Source: Sisyra terminalis (taxonomy: Eukaryota > Arthropoda > Insecta > Neuroptera > Sisyridae). Taken from it: a DNA stretch of 64,000 nucleotides. A model generated the notes under the pieces. It had not been told where the DNA came from and did not search any database. It saw only the letters and a program-made list of their open reading frames with translations. Made by a program: the position numbers and the translations under genes. Below, in pieces: positions 42,607 to 53,456 of this stretch; the first letter of the stretch is position 1, and each line of letters starts with the position of its first letter. The stretch is from contig OY292277.1 in NCBI GenBank assembly GCA_958496175.1, forward strand, positions 45,023,050 through 45,087,049, in the 5' to 3' direction.

Positions 42607-44689
42607 ATGTTAATTCTATACTTGGTCAGTGCTAATGGATATTACATAGAATCAGGTGCTTCAATCTATTGCTAAGATAAAGTTGATAATATTTAAAAAA
42701 AATTTTTGTTGCATTGATTATATTTATTATTTATATTTCTATAACCAGTTAAAGCACTTGATTTTCAAATGAAAGACATTGCCGCTCCTGAAAAACAAAC
42801 ATAAACAAATGAAAGCACACCTCATTTTATTTTTGTTGCACAACAATGAAAACAATTGAATTGAAACCAAGTCAATATGGTTATTGTTTGTTGTGGCAAA
42901 GACGAACGAATTGCATATAATCAATAAAATGCTTTTAATAAATTTATTGATGATTTATCTGGGTTAGATACAATTACCCAATGAATATTCGAACGGGAAA
43001 AATGCGTGTGTTATGGGCACTTTTTTTCCATCGGATTTATTGAGGAAATTGAGGTGGGGCAAGGAAAATATCGGTATATAAACAGAAGTTGGATATTTTT
43101 TTTTTGTTGTCTTTCTAATAGACGGGAGGAATATTTTTGTTGGCTTCTTGAATACAATGGAGGGCATTATAAGTGCGTGAATGACGATTAATTTCAATAT
43201 GAAATGAAGAAAAAAATATATAGTACCATAAATATAAGTGTAGATATGAAATAATAATACGAAAATAAACACATAACACGCGCATTGAGAAAATATAATC
43301 GTATATATACAGAATGGTACAAAATAAACGTTGATTTTTGTATGTAAAATGGTGAATTTGGAAAATTGAAGTTACTTGCAAAGGAAAATGTTATCTTAGA
43401 AATTTATTAGGTTTTACGGAAAATACCGAGCAAAAAGTATTCAACCTTATGGTTTTATACCTTAGTGTAAGTATCTATTCAAGAGGACTACATCAAGGAA
43501 TAGAATAATAATAGAATAATAGATTTAATAATAATGAAAACGAGTAGGTATAACTATTGTTTTATCAAAAATTGATTTAATTTTCACTAAATTAGCGAAG
43601 GCAGCAAACTCTAAAGTCAGCGATTGAAGGAAAAAGCAATCAGTAGTCAAACCGGTACAAAATTTGAATTACGAATATCAATTTTAAATAATTTTTTCCC
43701 GAATAATTAATTATTCTATTATGGACTTTTTTTATATAAAAAAACTTCTTTAGACCCATTTATTTTTACAAATACCAGAACCATGCATTACTTTCGCAAC
43801 ACTCTGTTATATCTGGACAATATATCGCTGTTTTTTTCTTTAATTTATTTAAATGTGTCGGGAATGTCGAGATCAATTAACTTCACATAATTTATAATAT
43901 ACATATATAGTGAACTGAAGAAATTAAATCCAAATGTAAATGATGATGTTTGAAAAAGTTAACGCAATGAGATTCGAGCAAAAAGTTGATAAATTTATGA
44001 TTAATTTAATATTAATTTTGTCGCAAGATTTGCGTAACTTTCATTGTTGCATTTGAAATTGTTATTGTTGAATGCAAAGGTTGTGGGTTGGTACTTAAGT
44101 CTTTCAGCAATTACAATTGCAACATTTGAATTTTAGTTGAGATTAACGATTGTTCACATCGTTATCATTAATTTTGGAGCTTGACCGGACGTGGAACAGT
44201 AGCCGGAAATCAATTTGCGAAAATTTAGCAAAAATTTTCCAAGATTTAAGATTGGGTAAATGAATTAAAATTCTTGTGAGGCAGATTTGGTGTTTTAAAA
44301 TAGTTTGAAGGAAAATATTTGGTAATTTTGTGGTGTTATGTCTTATGAATTTGATGAAATTATTAAATTATGCAAATGAGGAATTTTGAATACTTTATGG
44401 GAGATTATTTGAAGGAAATTTTTGCACAACTTTACACAATGTGTCTCCATAAAACTATTTAGTATATAATAAGAAAAAAAAATCAGAATATCTCTCCATA
44501 ACTTTCCTTGGCGTTCATACATCCAAAATGAATTGAGGAAATTTTAGACAATTTATGTTTTGTAGAAGAAAATGTTTCAATTTAAATCTACTTCAAATCA
44601 TTTAAACCTGTTTAAATTCTTATCGAATTTCTTACTATCAAAGACAACTCCCTCTGGTATACTACTTAACAAATATTAAACCACCACAG

Positions 44690-46470
44690 TGTTTCTACTT
44701 TCATCCGCAATGAAGATGGTACTTGGGTTAAAAGTAATTCGGAAAGGTTGGAAACGTTTGCAAAAAGTTTAGAAAAATCTTTTACTTCGCATACCGATAT
44801 TTCTGGAACACTTAATTTTATAAAATATTCAATCTTCACTCCCCCTAGAACTTCCGGTCAAAGTATTTCGTCTCTTCAAAGTAAAATCTGTAATAAATAG
44901 ATCTCCCTTAAAAAAGCTCCTGGTCACGAGCTGATAACAGCAAAAATTCTACAAAATCTTCCCAGGAAGGCAATAGACAACCTTACCACTATATATAACG
45001 CAATTCTCCGTACTATACATTTCCCATAACAATAGAAATGCCCTATTGTAATTCTTATCCCGAAACCCAATAAACCAGCTGCAGATCCATCATCCTATAT
45101 GTCCATAAGTTTACTTCCTCTATTTTCCAAAGTTTTCGAAAGACTACTTTTAAAAAGAATCACCCATATACTTGAGAATCATAAAATCATTCCTTCTCAC
45201 CAATTCGGTTTCAGACCATTTCACTTTAAAACTTAGCAATGTTTCAGGATCATTGATGAAATTTCTCCCCCTCTTGAAAGAAAACAATACTTTCAAAGAG
45301 CATTTCTGGATGTTACACTGACATTTGACTGCATATGCCATCCAGGACTTTTATACAAACTTAAAAAAATACCATCTCAATTATCCTCAAATTGCATCTT
45401 TCCGACCGCAACTTCATAATGAGATGTGGACCTAAAGTCTCTACGTTCAAACCCATCCTAGCCGGAGTTCTTCAGGGTAACATATTGGGTCCCATCCTTT
45501 ACACCATTTACACATCGGATTTTCCAATTCATCCTTACACAATGATAACCACCTACGCAGATGATACTGCAATAATTACCACCGATTCAAATCCGTTCCA
45601 AGTCACCAATAAAATGCAGCAACACCTCAACTTTATTAGCCAAGTGGTACCAAAAATGGAAAATAAAAAATAATAAAAATAAATACATCAATTTAACATT
45701 TACCTTAAATAGATAACGATGTCCTCCCTCCGCTAGTGTATGAAAACGATTTTTTAGCAATATCCACAGAAGTTCGTTATCTAGGGTTTTATCTAGATAG
45801 TTGTCTTACGGGGAATCCACACTCAAGACTTGAAACGATAAGACCTCAACAGATGCTTCGGACTCCTACGATAACTTTTAGGACATCAATCTTCCATAAA
45901 CGGGCAGACTAAATTAGTAATTTACAAAACCATTATAAGACCTATTTCAACTTATGGAATAGAATTGTGGAGCTCCACAAAACCTTCTAATATTAAGCGT
46001 AACCAAGCTTTTCAGTCAATAGTTTTTCGTAAAATTCTTATTGTTCCATATGTCACAAATGAAGTTATTCGCAAAGATCTTAACGTTCCTTATTTTTCAA
46101 AGTGTTTTCCAATAGATTTATTAGATTCCACGATAAATTATTCTCCCATTTGAATCCAGAAGTCCAAAGTATTTCCTCTATTCAACTCCCAAAAAATCCT
46201 CCACGTCGCTTAAAGCGACGATGGCCGAAAGATCACCTTCCAAACTTCTGGATAGTACCAGATTGCTGGCAGGAGCCTTTCATAAAGATATCAATATGAT
46301 TTTTTTGACCCTTGAATTGTTTTCAATTCAAGAGTTTCTTATTTTTCAACTAACTACTCATTTGCTAAATGTATTAATGTATTTTTTTACATGAAGTGCA
46401 AAATTTAAAAATATAATCATATCATAGTAATGAAACTCATGCCAAAAGCCATAAAAAATCAATAAATAAA
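44690..46470 (+). pseudogene. Decayed Jockey-type LINE reverse transcriptase
   Basis: Broken frames read in order the landmarks of a non-LTR reverse transcriptase: KKAPGHELITAKILQNLPRK, ILIPKPNKP, YMSISLLPLFSKVFERLL, HQFGFRPFH, GVLQGNILGPILYTIYTSDF and the catalytic TTYADDTAII (in 45392-45673). A downstream frame (45965-46153) matches the region after the polymerase. Several stops and frameshifts make it inactive. It ends in A-rich sequence near 46470. Confidence 0.82.
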
Positions 46471-46988
46471 AACTTTTCCTCCACATAAAGAAAGAAGATC
46501 CATGTTACACTTTATCGTACATGAATCCAATATAGGATATTATATTTCATCGACGAACACATGTAAGTAATTAGATAAATTGGGCGTAAGTCTTAAGTAA
46601 ATATGTTTTCCCTGTCATTTTTCAATATTTTCCATACAGCGATATATCGTAAAAGTCAAGTACACTCTTCCATAATTGCCTTATTAATGTCTTCCAAAGT
46701 AGCCGCCTGAAAAGCACTTGCTTCACCATTTGCCCCTTGCTTTCCAACGTCACTAAAAAACCGACAATACTCTCCACAGTGTTTGTATGCGTAAACACGC
46801 ATCAATCATAATTTAATAATTAATATCTGGTAATTGAAAAATAATCATTTCCCACAAACTTCAATAGGTTTCAAAATGACTAATGTCGCATTGATATTCA
46901 GTGCGGCTTATTACACGACATGTTCGTGAAACAAAGAAAGTAATTACAACCATTTCAACAATAACATTTGAATTTTGTGCGGTGTAAC

Positions 46989-49900
46989 ATGCGATTCCGA
47001 AAGATCTACGTTTTGCCGCACGAGACCAATGGAACTCCGCCGACAAAAATCGATAGAAATCAAATTCAAAATGAACAAGTACAGTATCTTCACGAAACAC
47101 TCAAATTTCTCTTTGTCGCTTCCCACGTGGTATTTTATCCGATTTACCACAAATTGGAGACCCAACCATTTGCGAGTCGCCAAAAGCGGATGGAGACCGT
47201 GGCAAAATTTAAGCCGATGGCATTGACATGGTGGACGATTTTGTTTTGGATTTTTTACTATGTGATCACTATGTATTTGGGGGTGATTCGGACGAGGCAA
47301 GTGGTGGAAAATGGAATCAATGGTCTTGAGTATATGAAGATTTTTGAACGTTACGGAAGTACGATAGTATTGACGATATGCTTGGTGCAATGCTATCGGA
47401 AGCAGAAAGATTTGACCGATTTTTTAAACTTTATGGGACATTTGGATACGGTTTTGATAGCAGAGATGGATTTTCGGTTGACGCCTTTGACGAAAAATGT
47501 TGGGAAATATATAAATATTGGATTGATTGTTGTTGTAGGTAAGAAACTATGAATGACGTTGGGTCGGTTGGGTCTTTCATCATATAAAAATATTGAAATA
47601 ATTTTTCTACATTTCTTCTTCTTGAGGTGTTATGTTTGTCGCTTTTTGTAGACGACTTTTTTTGTCAACGGTTTCCCAAATCTATCCCTATTTAAGCTGA
47701 TCCTATGTTCTTCGGGCATATTTTTTTGAAGTTATACTTCTTTAGCGACGTTATATATGATATTTTATGACAACAATCTACTTCTATATGGTTAATGTTT
47801 TCGTTAATTATTTTTTGAACATGTGACCCATGCTGTAATGATAAACGGTTAATTCATATAATATGTAATATACATTTTGTATAAGTAACCAAATGTGTAA
47901 ACATATAGTTTCTATGTATAAATAGCCAATTTAATCTTTTAGTTGAAACCCAGCTACATTCCGTTAAATATTCACAGCCCAACATTGCCACAAATGACTA
48001 AGATTAGATATTGAATGAAAACGAAATGACAGTTGAAACTAATGACATGGTAGTTTAAATTTGAGCCAATAATTATTATATTTTTATTCCTCTAACATGA
48101 ATGTGTTTATAACTTTATTTTCTTTGTCCTTGTCTTTACCGTAACTCATATGTTTGATTATTATGTATTTTGATATTAAAAGCAAATTGTGTTTAGAATT
48201 CTATCATATTTTTGCTATCACAAACCACTTATAACTGGTGTGTCAGCGATGTTTGTAAATTACACAGGTTGCTCCATTAGAAAAAAAATGACGTCATACG
48301 AAGAATTTTGAAATTGATCAGTCTGAAGATATGTACGAATTTCTTCTTGATACTTCACGTAGCCACCATGAGGCCACCTGTGTATTTTATAAACCTTGGT
48401 GTGCCAGTTCTGGAACTAGAAGAGGCTTCTACAATTGTTTCAATTATCTTTTTAATTATACCAAAGAAGTATAACTTCTCATGCGCGTACATAAGTACAC
48501 ATACTGTTTTCTTTTTCTATAGCTTTTCCTTGTATAATTGTTATTCAAAGTTAATATCTTAGCATTAAACATTGCCCGCACTTCTGTGTTCTTACAAAAA
48601 AGTCTATAAATTTCTTCTGCCACTTTAATGGTCGATTTCATCCCTAAAACGTGGTTTATTTTCGGAAAAATTTGCACAGCATGTACCGTTGGACTTATAC
48701 TTTCGATTGGCATTAACAAAAATCAAATCTAAAATTTGATGGTTTTCGTGAAAAATCAACGATGGTTAACTAACGGATTTTTGACGAAAAATTTTTTGTT
48801 TCGAATTTGAAATAAATTGTTTTATTATTCTTTAAAATACATTGTTACGAACCCAAAACCGTGCTTGGTTCGAAAATCATCCCTTATTTAACGAAGTTAC
48901 ATGTCATTGAAGTTAAGATGGTTTGATGATTTCTTTTGGCACTATGATGGTCGATTTCAACCCTTAAACGTGGTTTGTTTTCGGAAAAATTTGCACAGCA
49001 TGTACGGGTGGACTTATACTTTCGATTGGTATCCTAAAAAATCAAACTTAAAATTTGACGATTTTCGTGAAAAATCAACTATGGTTAACCCACGGTTTTT
49101 TTTGACCAAAAAAATTTTGGTTTCGAATTCGAAATAGATTGTTATATTATCGTTTAATACATTGTTACGAACCCGAAACTGCCCTTGGTTCGAAAATCAT
49201 CCCTTATTTAACGATGTTACATGCGATTGAATTTAAGATGGTTTGATGATTTCTTCTGGCACTTTAATGGTCTATTTCATCCCTTAAACGTGCTTTGTTT
49301 TCGGAAATATTTACACAACATGTACGGGTGGACTTATACTTTCGATTGGTATCCTAAAAAATCAAACTTAAAATTTAACGATTTTCGTGAAAAATCAACG
49401 ATGGTTAACCCACGGTAGTCTAAACCGTTTTTCCAACGTAACACCAAAACCATTAGTAACCGATCTAAATGTTGACAACTAGCTTTTTGATACATTAGAG
49501 AAGAAAGAAGAACCGATTGAACTAAAAAATATTTTTGACTTTAAATTTAATCTTCCGAATATACGGGTCCCAATCTAGAGGAACCATTACATGCGGGGAG
49601 AAAAAGCTCCACAAAATGTTCATACAGACTTATCCACATCTTCAATTATTAATCTCTTCTGGAAGACTAATGTCTCATGAAACTTATTTCAAAACGATCC
49701 TGAAACTTTTGACCTAAGCAAAAATGGGAATTATATTGAAAATTTTCGTTTGTATTTTGTAATTAAGCCATAAATTGAAACTGTTTCACCTATCATTTTT
49801 CTACACTCATTAATAGTAAATAAGAAGACAATTCAGGTTGTTTAAGATCGTTTTTTTTTTACTTAATATTTTTTAATATTCAAATTAGCTACGTTTCGTT

Positions 49901-52900
49901 ACGTATCGTAACTTCATCAGGCTTCTTTAATCACAAAAAATATAATAGTTTCAATTTAAATTCAATTAACAAATAAATTTAAATATTAAATATATTTATT
50001 TATATAACGAAACGTAGCTAATTTGAATATTAAAAAATATTAACTAAAAAAAAAAACGATCTTAAACAATCTGAATTGTCTTCTTATAAATCTGAGATCT
50101 GAATTTGATCACTCATTAACAATAAAAAGTAAATGAAAAATTATCATTTTCGGAAAAGCATTCTACTCTCTGGAGTCAATAGTCTCGGGATCATTCTTTA
50201 TCAATTGTTTCATCAAGATATATTGCATCAATGATAAGGTTTAAATTATTTTTTTTTTATATATTTCAATTTTATTTAAAGTCAAAAATACAACAAAAAT
50301 TTTAGCCAAAAACGACAGTAAGATGTAAACCTACAATAACCAAATATCTTTATACTAAACTGAACCAAGTTACTGATATATATACTGAATCAATACTCAT
50401 TGTAGCATTTTGGTAAGCTGTAGTTGTAGATCATTCTTTATCAATTGTTTCATCAAGATATATCCAAAATAAAACTGTAATTCTACAAATAAATTTTGTT
50501 CCCTGTGATTTTAATGAAATTATATTAAGCTTTTACTTATTCAGTTTTCTTTTTTTTTACCCAAGGTTTAATGGTTTTTCGTTTGGTAATGGTTTTGCTG
50601 TCGCCCCATTTATCGGCGTCCTACTTGGTCATCCGCTACTTGATTCCCGAATACACCCGTTTCACCATTTATTTTCTGACGTGGCAGTTTTGCAGTTTTC
50701 TGCTGGTGATTCGCGAGCGATTCAAAGACATTAATCGAAACCTCTTGAACATCGGCTGCAGTGAAAGCCAACTCGAGGCTGAAATGATGGATGGGAAATT
50801 AATCAACGACAGTAATGAGATTTGGCAGAATGATAACGGTAACAAATTGCAAAAGCATGAACGTTGGCCAAATGACTTTTTGCCGGCCGTGACAACTCGG
50901 GTGAGACAAATACAAGTGTTGCGACAAACCCATTATCAACTTTGCGAACAATCGAAAATTATTAACGAAACGTTTGCTTGGCAAATTCTTGGATTGATTG
51001 CCTACACTTGGGTGCTGGTGGTCAATCATGTGTACGAGTTGTTTTTGAGTCGAACGACCTTTGATATTTTGATGAATATTTCGAGATTGATTACTTTTTG
51101 CTCGGTAGCAGTGATGGCAATGGTTGCTGCGCATTTTATTGCTGAAGAAGTAATTTAATTATTTTAATAATGACATCTTCACGTAGTCCGGTTATTAGAT
51201 TATGAAAATTTTGTTTTAGAGTGAGAAAACCATTGCAATAATTCATACAATTAGATATGAGCAAAATGATGTCGCAATGGCTACTGAAGTAAGTATGGTT
51301 GTACAGTGCTTAAAGCCAGTGGCGTAGCTACCTAGGGGCTAGGCGGGGCAGTGCCCCGGAGCCCTCAAGCTCAGGGGGCCCTCGAATCCTTACCAGAAAT
51401 CTCGATCGAACTGAACTTTTGGAAATTCAGTTGAAAGTTCACCAATTATGTAAAGAAATAATGAGCAAATATGGAGTGCTAGAATGCGACCTAACGGAAG
51501 TATTTACAGCGATGTTATTATTCTTTACAATTCCTGTCACTTCTGCAGCAACTGAGAGGTCATTTAGTAAATTAAAAATAATAAAAAATTATTTAAGAAA
51601 TAATATGGACCGAACTCGACTCCGACATTTATCGCTAATACCAATTGAAAACAAAACTGCATCAAGCCTGGATTTAAACGAAGTCATTGATACTTTTGCG
51701 AAAACTAAAGCTAGGAAAAAATTGTAAATATAATTGTTATTTAGTCAGTTGGTAGGCCCGGCCTTTATATAATGAACCCTTGAATCTTCTCTATTTCGTT
51801 TTATTAGCCAAACCTACACCAAGTATTAATTGTAATTTATGTTGTTACTGTTTAATATTTTTATTACTTGCCCTGCACTGCACAAAAAGAGCTTCAGTAG
51901 CTTAGCATTTTTAAAGTATTTGTATATTTCATATTTTTATTTGATAAAACCTAATCAGTGTACATAGCAGTGGGGCCCCATTTTTTAATTTGCCCCAGAG
52001 CCCTTGGTTACCTAGCTACGCCACTGCTTAAAGCCTTAAAAGTTAGGTGACCAATGGCCAAAAGCTACTATTTAAATAACTACTCCAAAAATACTATTTA
52101 CTTCTTATTATTTTATTGTAAAATTTCAGATCCTTGATGATGACAAACTTAGTACAAGTTTCAGAGGACTAGGATCAAATAAATAGTTAAAACTAGATGT
52201 TTACTCGCGATGTTTCGCCTTTTTATTAAGCCTTCCTCAGGCATTCATAAAAAGTCGCTTTAACTTGGTCTACAATAATCCTTGTCATGATCCATTTCAT
52301 ATATACGGTACAGTTAATATTGTTAATTACCATTAACAGTATCATTTGTAACTAATTTTTATTGAATTTTATATATCTTGGAAGCTCTTATTATATTTTA
52401 TCAACTGTACCGTAATTATAAAATGGATCATGACAAGGATTATTGTAAACAAAGTTAAAGCGACTGTTTATGAACGCCTGAGGAAGGCTTAATAAAAACC
52501 AGAAACGTCGTGGGTAAACATCAAGTTTTAACTGCTTATTTTGATCCTAGTTCTCTGAAATTTATATAAAGTTATGTACTTCTTATAACTGCTTTTATAG
52601 ACCCCCTTAAAATGTATCTTATTTCATTATCACATTGTTAAACTAGTAGTTCCCAACGGGGTCAGTATCACCCTCTAGAGAACAGCGTGGCTTTTTCAGA
52701 GAACAGTTGAGTTACGAGGGTAGTTGCCACTACTGTAACGAATAAGACTAGAATCAAGGAAAATTGGCATATCATACTTTACTATTTCGAAATTGGTATC
52801 GTTAACTATAAGAGGAAGGATGATGTTATTATTTTTTTCGGAGAACAATTGCTTCAGAAAAGGTTGGGAAATTGTACTAAACTTTAGAACTTGTTTAAAA

Positions 52901-53456
52901 GGTTTAACTAAGATTTAAGGGGTAATTCTGTTCAGTAGTGATAGTTTTGGTTAGTATCCCTGTTGAAAAAGGCATTAAAAAGCATTTTGAAATCATTACA
53001 TCAGCAAGCTCAACTTATTGATGAAAAAATCCAAAAAAGTTATTAAAGACTTTTAAATGGCTTGTTGTAACACGGATAATATGGTACCCTTGACTTCTAA
53101 AATTGAGCAGTAACTAACTTTTGATAAACGATTCAAAACTAATAATTTGATATCTTTTATCTCTTATATATTTTGTATCGAACGTAGTTGGTCAATGGTC
53201 ACCCTAAGAAATCCGGATCTTACAATGATTTTTAATTTTAGATTTTCAATTTCGGGATTCAAATGATTCATCAAAACGTCTCATTGACGGCATGCCAATT
53301 TTTTGGATTGTCATTACCTGTTTTACAAAGTGTAATAAATAATGGAATATGGAATTTCTTTGCCTAATTTGTTTTCCTTTTTTTTAGGTGGTTGGGGCTG
53401 TAATGACCTACGTAGTTGTCATAATACAATTCAGTCCAGATGGAGGAGACGACTGA
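46989..53456 (+). CDS. Gustatory receptor, five exons
   Basis: Insect gustatory receptors are seven-transmembrane ligand-gated channels with a cytoplasmic N-terminus, in taste neuron membranes. Exons: 46989-47538, 50566-51149, 51220-51288, 53242-53331 and 53388-53456. Phases agree throughout and give 453 residues, typical for the family. About seven hydrophobic segments are visible, such as WWTILFWIFYYVITMYLGVI and IMLNISRL-like segments in exon 2. The penultimate exon gives FGIQMIHQNVSLTACQFFGL, and the last gives the family signature TYVVVIIQF (TYhhhhhQF) before SPDGGDD and TGA. The last three exons are too short to be noticed alone. The start is the ATG at 46989 (aacATGCG); there is no in-frame ATG before it. 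Introns 1 (3.0 kb) and 3 (2.0 kb) are swollen by repeats and transposons; the exons themselves look intact. Subfamily and ligand cannot be told. Confidence 0.9.
47965..48226 (-). repeat. Dispersed repeat, copy 2 (inverted partner at 39.3 kb)
   Basis: Reverse complement of 39289-39560 at moderate identity, inside intron 1 of the gustatory receptor. Non-coding. Confidence 0.6.
48606..49416. repeat. Satellite-like tandem repeat, unit about 319 bp
   Basis: The word acttatactttcgattgg and its surroundings recur at 48674, 48993 and 49313 (offsets 319 and 320). There are about two and a half units, moderately diverged. The short open frames at 48901 and 49221 are the same repeat read twice, not genes. 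Lies within intron 1 of the gustatory receptor. Confidence 0.85.
49821..50086 (-). mobile_element. Inverted-repeat element with hammerhead-like core, family 2
   Basis: Outer arms aagacaattcaggttgttta and taaacaatctgaattgtctt pair. On the minus strand the left arm holds CUGAUGA (49920-49914), one A, stem II GUUACG-AUA-CGUAAC (49912-49898), GAAA (49897-49894) and CGUA, followed by GCU, which can pair with AGC before CUGAUGA. The right arm keeps only acgaaacgtagc. Related to the degenerate copy at 36.8 kb. No protein-coding capacity. Confidence 0.5.
50189..50463. repeat. 205-bp insert between perfect 35-bp direct repeats
   Basis: gatcattctttatcaattgt and the next 15 nt occur identically at 50189-50223 and 50429-50463. 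The 205 bp between them (50224-50428) are a dispersed repeat also present at 55692-55905, without the 35-mer. Thus the 35-mer is flanking DNA duplicated at or after insertion. Confidence 0.8.
51317..52026 (+). mobile_element. hAT transposon, deleted, with transposase C-terminus
   Basis: Inverted ends CAGTGGCGTAGCTACC and GGTTACCTAGCTACGCCACTG, flanked by a perfect 8-bp duplication cttaaagc (51309-51316, 52027-52034). An open frame (51419-51727, 102 residues) encodes the hAT dimerisation domain, with IPVTSAATERSFSKLKIIKN and LRHLSLIPIE. The N-terminal zinc finger and catalytic core are missing, so it is non-autonomous, although the remaining frame is unbroken and the insertion looks recent. 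It lies in intron 3 of the gustatory receptor in the same orientation. Confidence 0.9.
52158..52562. mobile_element. Inverted-repeat element with hammerhead-like cores on both arms
   Basis: The left arm (from tttcagaggactaggatcaa) is the reverse complement of the right arm (ending tgatcctagttctctgaaa). Each arm holds CCUGAGGAAGGCUUAAUAAA followed by a GAAAC box: GAAACAUC on the left (minus strand, 52216-52209) and GAAACGUC on the right (52502-52509). Stem II is weak in both. A third, truncated copy is at 33.24 kb. The pair sits within the gustatory receptor's third intron. Confidence 0.5.
52645..52882. mobile_element. Probable hAT-type MITE
   Basis: Ends tagtagttcccaacgggg and ttgggaaattgta are imperfect inverted repeats of the TTCCCAAC class also seen at 28.58 kb. 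The duplication is unclear. Non-coding. Confidence 0.4.
52960..53074. mobile_element. Small MITE related to 30725-30837
   Basis: Begins ctgttgaaaaaggcatta, has aagcattttgaaatcattac, and ends near ggcttgttgtaac, a decayed copy of the CTGTTAAAAAAGGC element. Confidence 0.5.

Larger units (their letters stand above)
37789..46988. other. Intergenic, fibrillin 5' side to gustatory receptor
   Basis: The two genes diverge from this region. It must hold the fibrillin promoter and 5' UTR exon. Other content is a dispersed repeat (39289-39560), a small inverted-repeat element, an orphan promoter-like module (41311-41505), palindrome D and a dead LINE. 42.6-44.6 kb is AT-rich with overlapping open frames on both strands that look like chance. 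Confidence 0.6.

Noticed and set aside
42964..43381. Overlapping 60-100 codon frames on both strands
   Set aside because: Low-complexity, AT-rich, rich in Phe/Ile/Tyr, with no domain or splice support.
52134..52200. Apparent exon after an acceptor (atttcag) that would continue the gustatory receptor in frame
   Set aside because: It reads into the end of the fold-back element, reaches a stop after about 19 codons and lacks the receptor's C-terminal motif, while exons at 53242 and 53388 supply it in phase.
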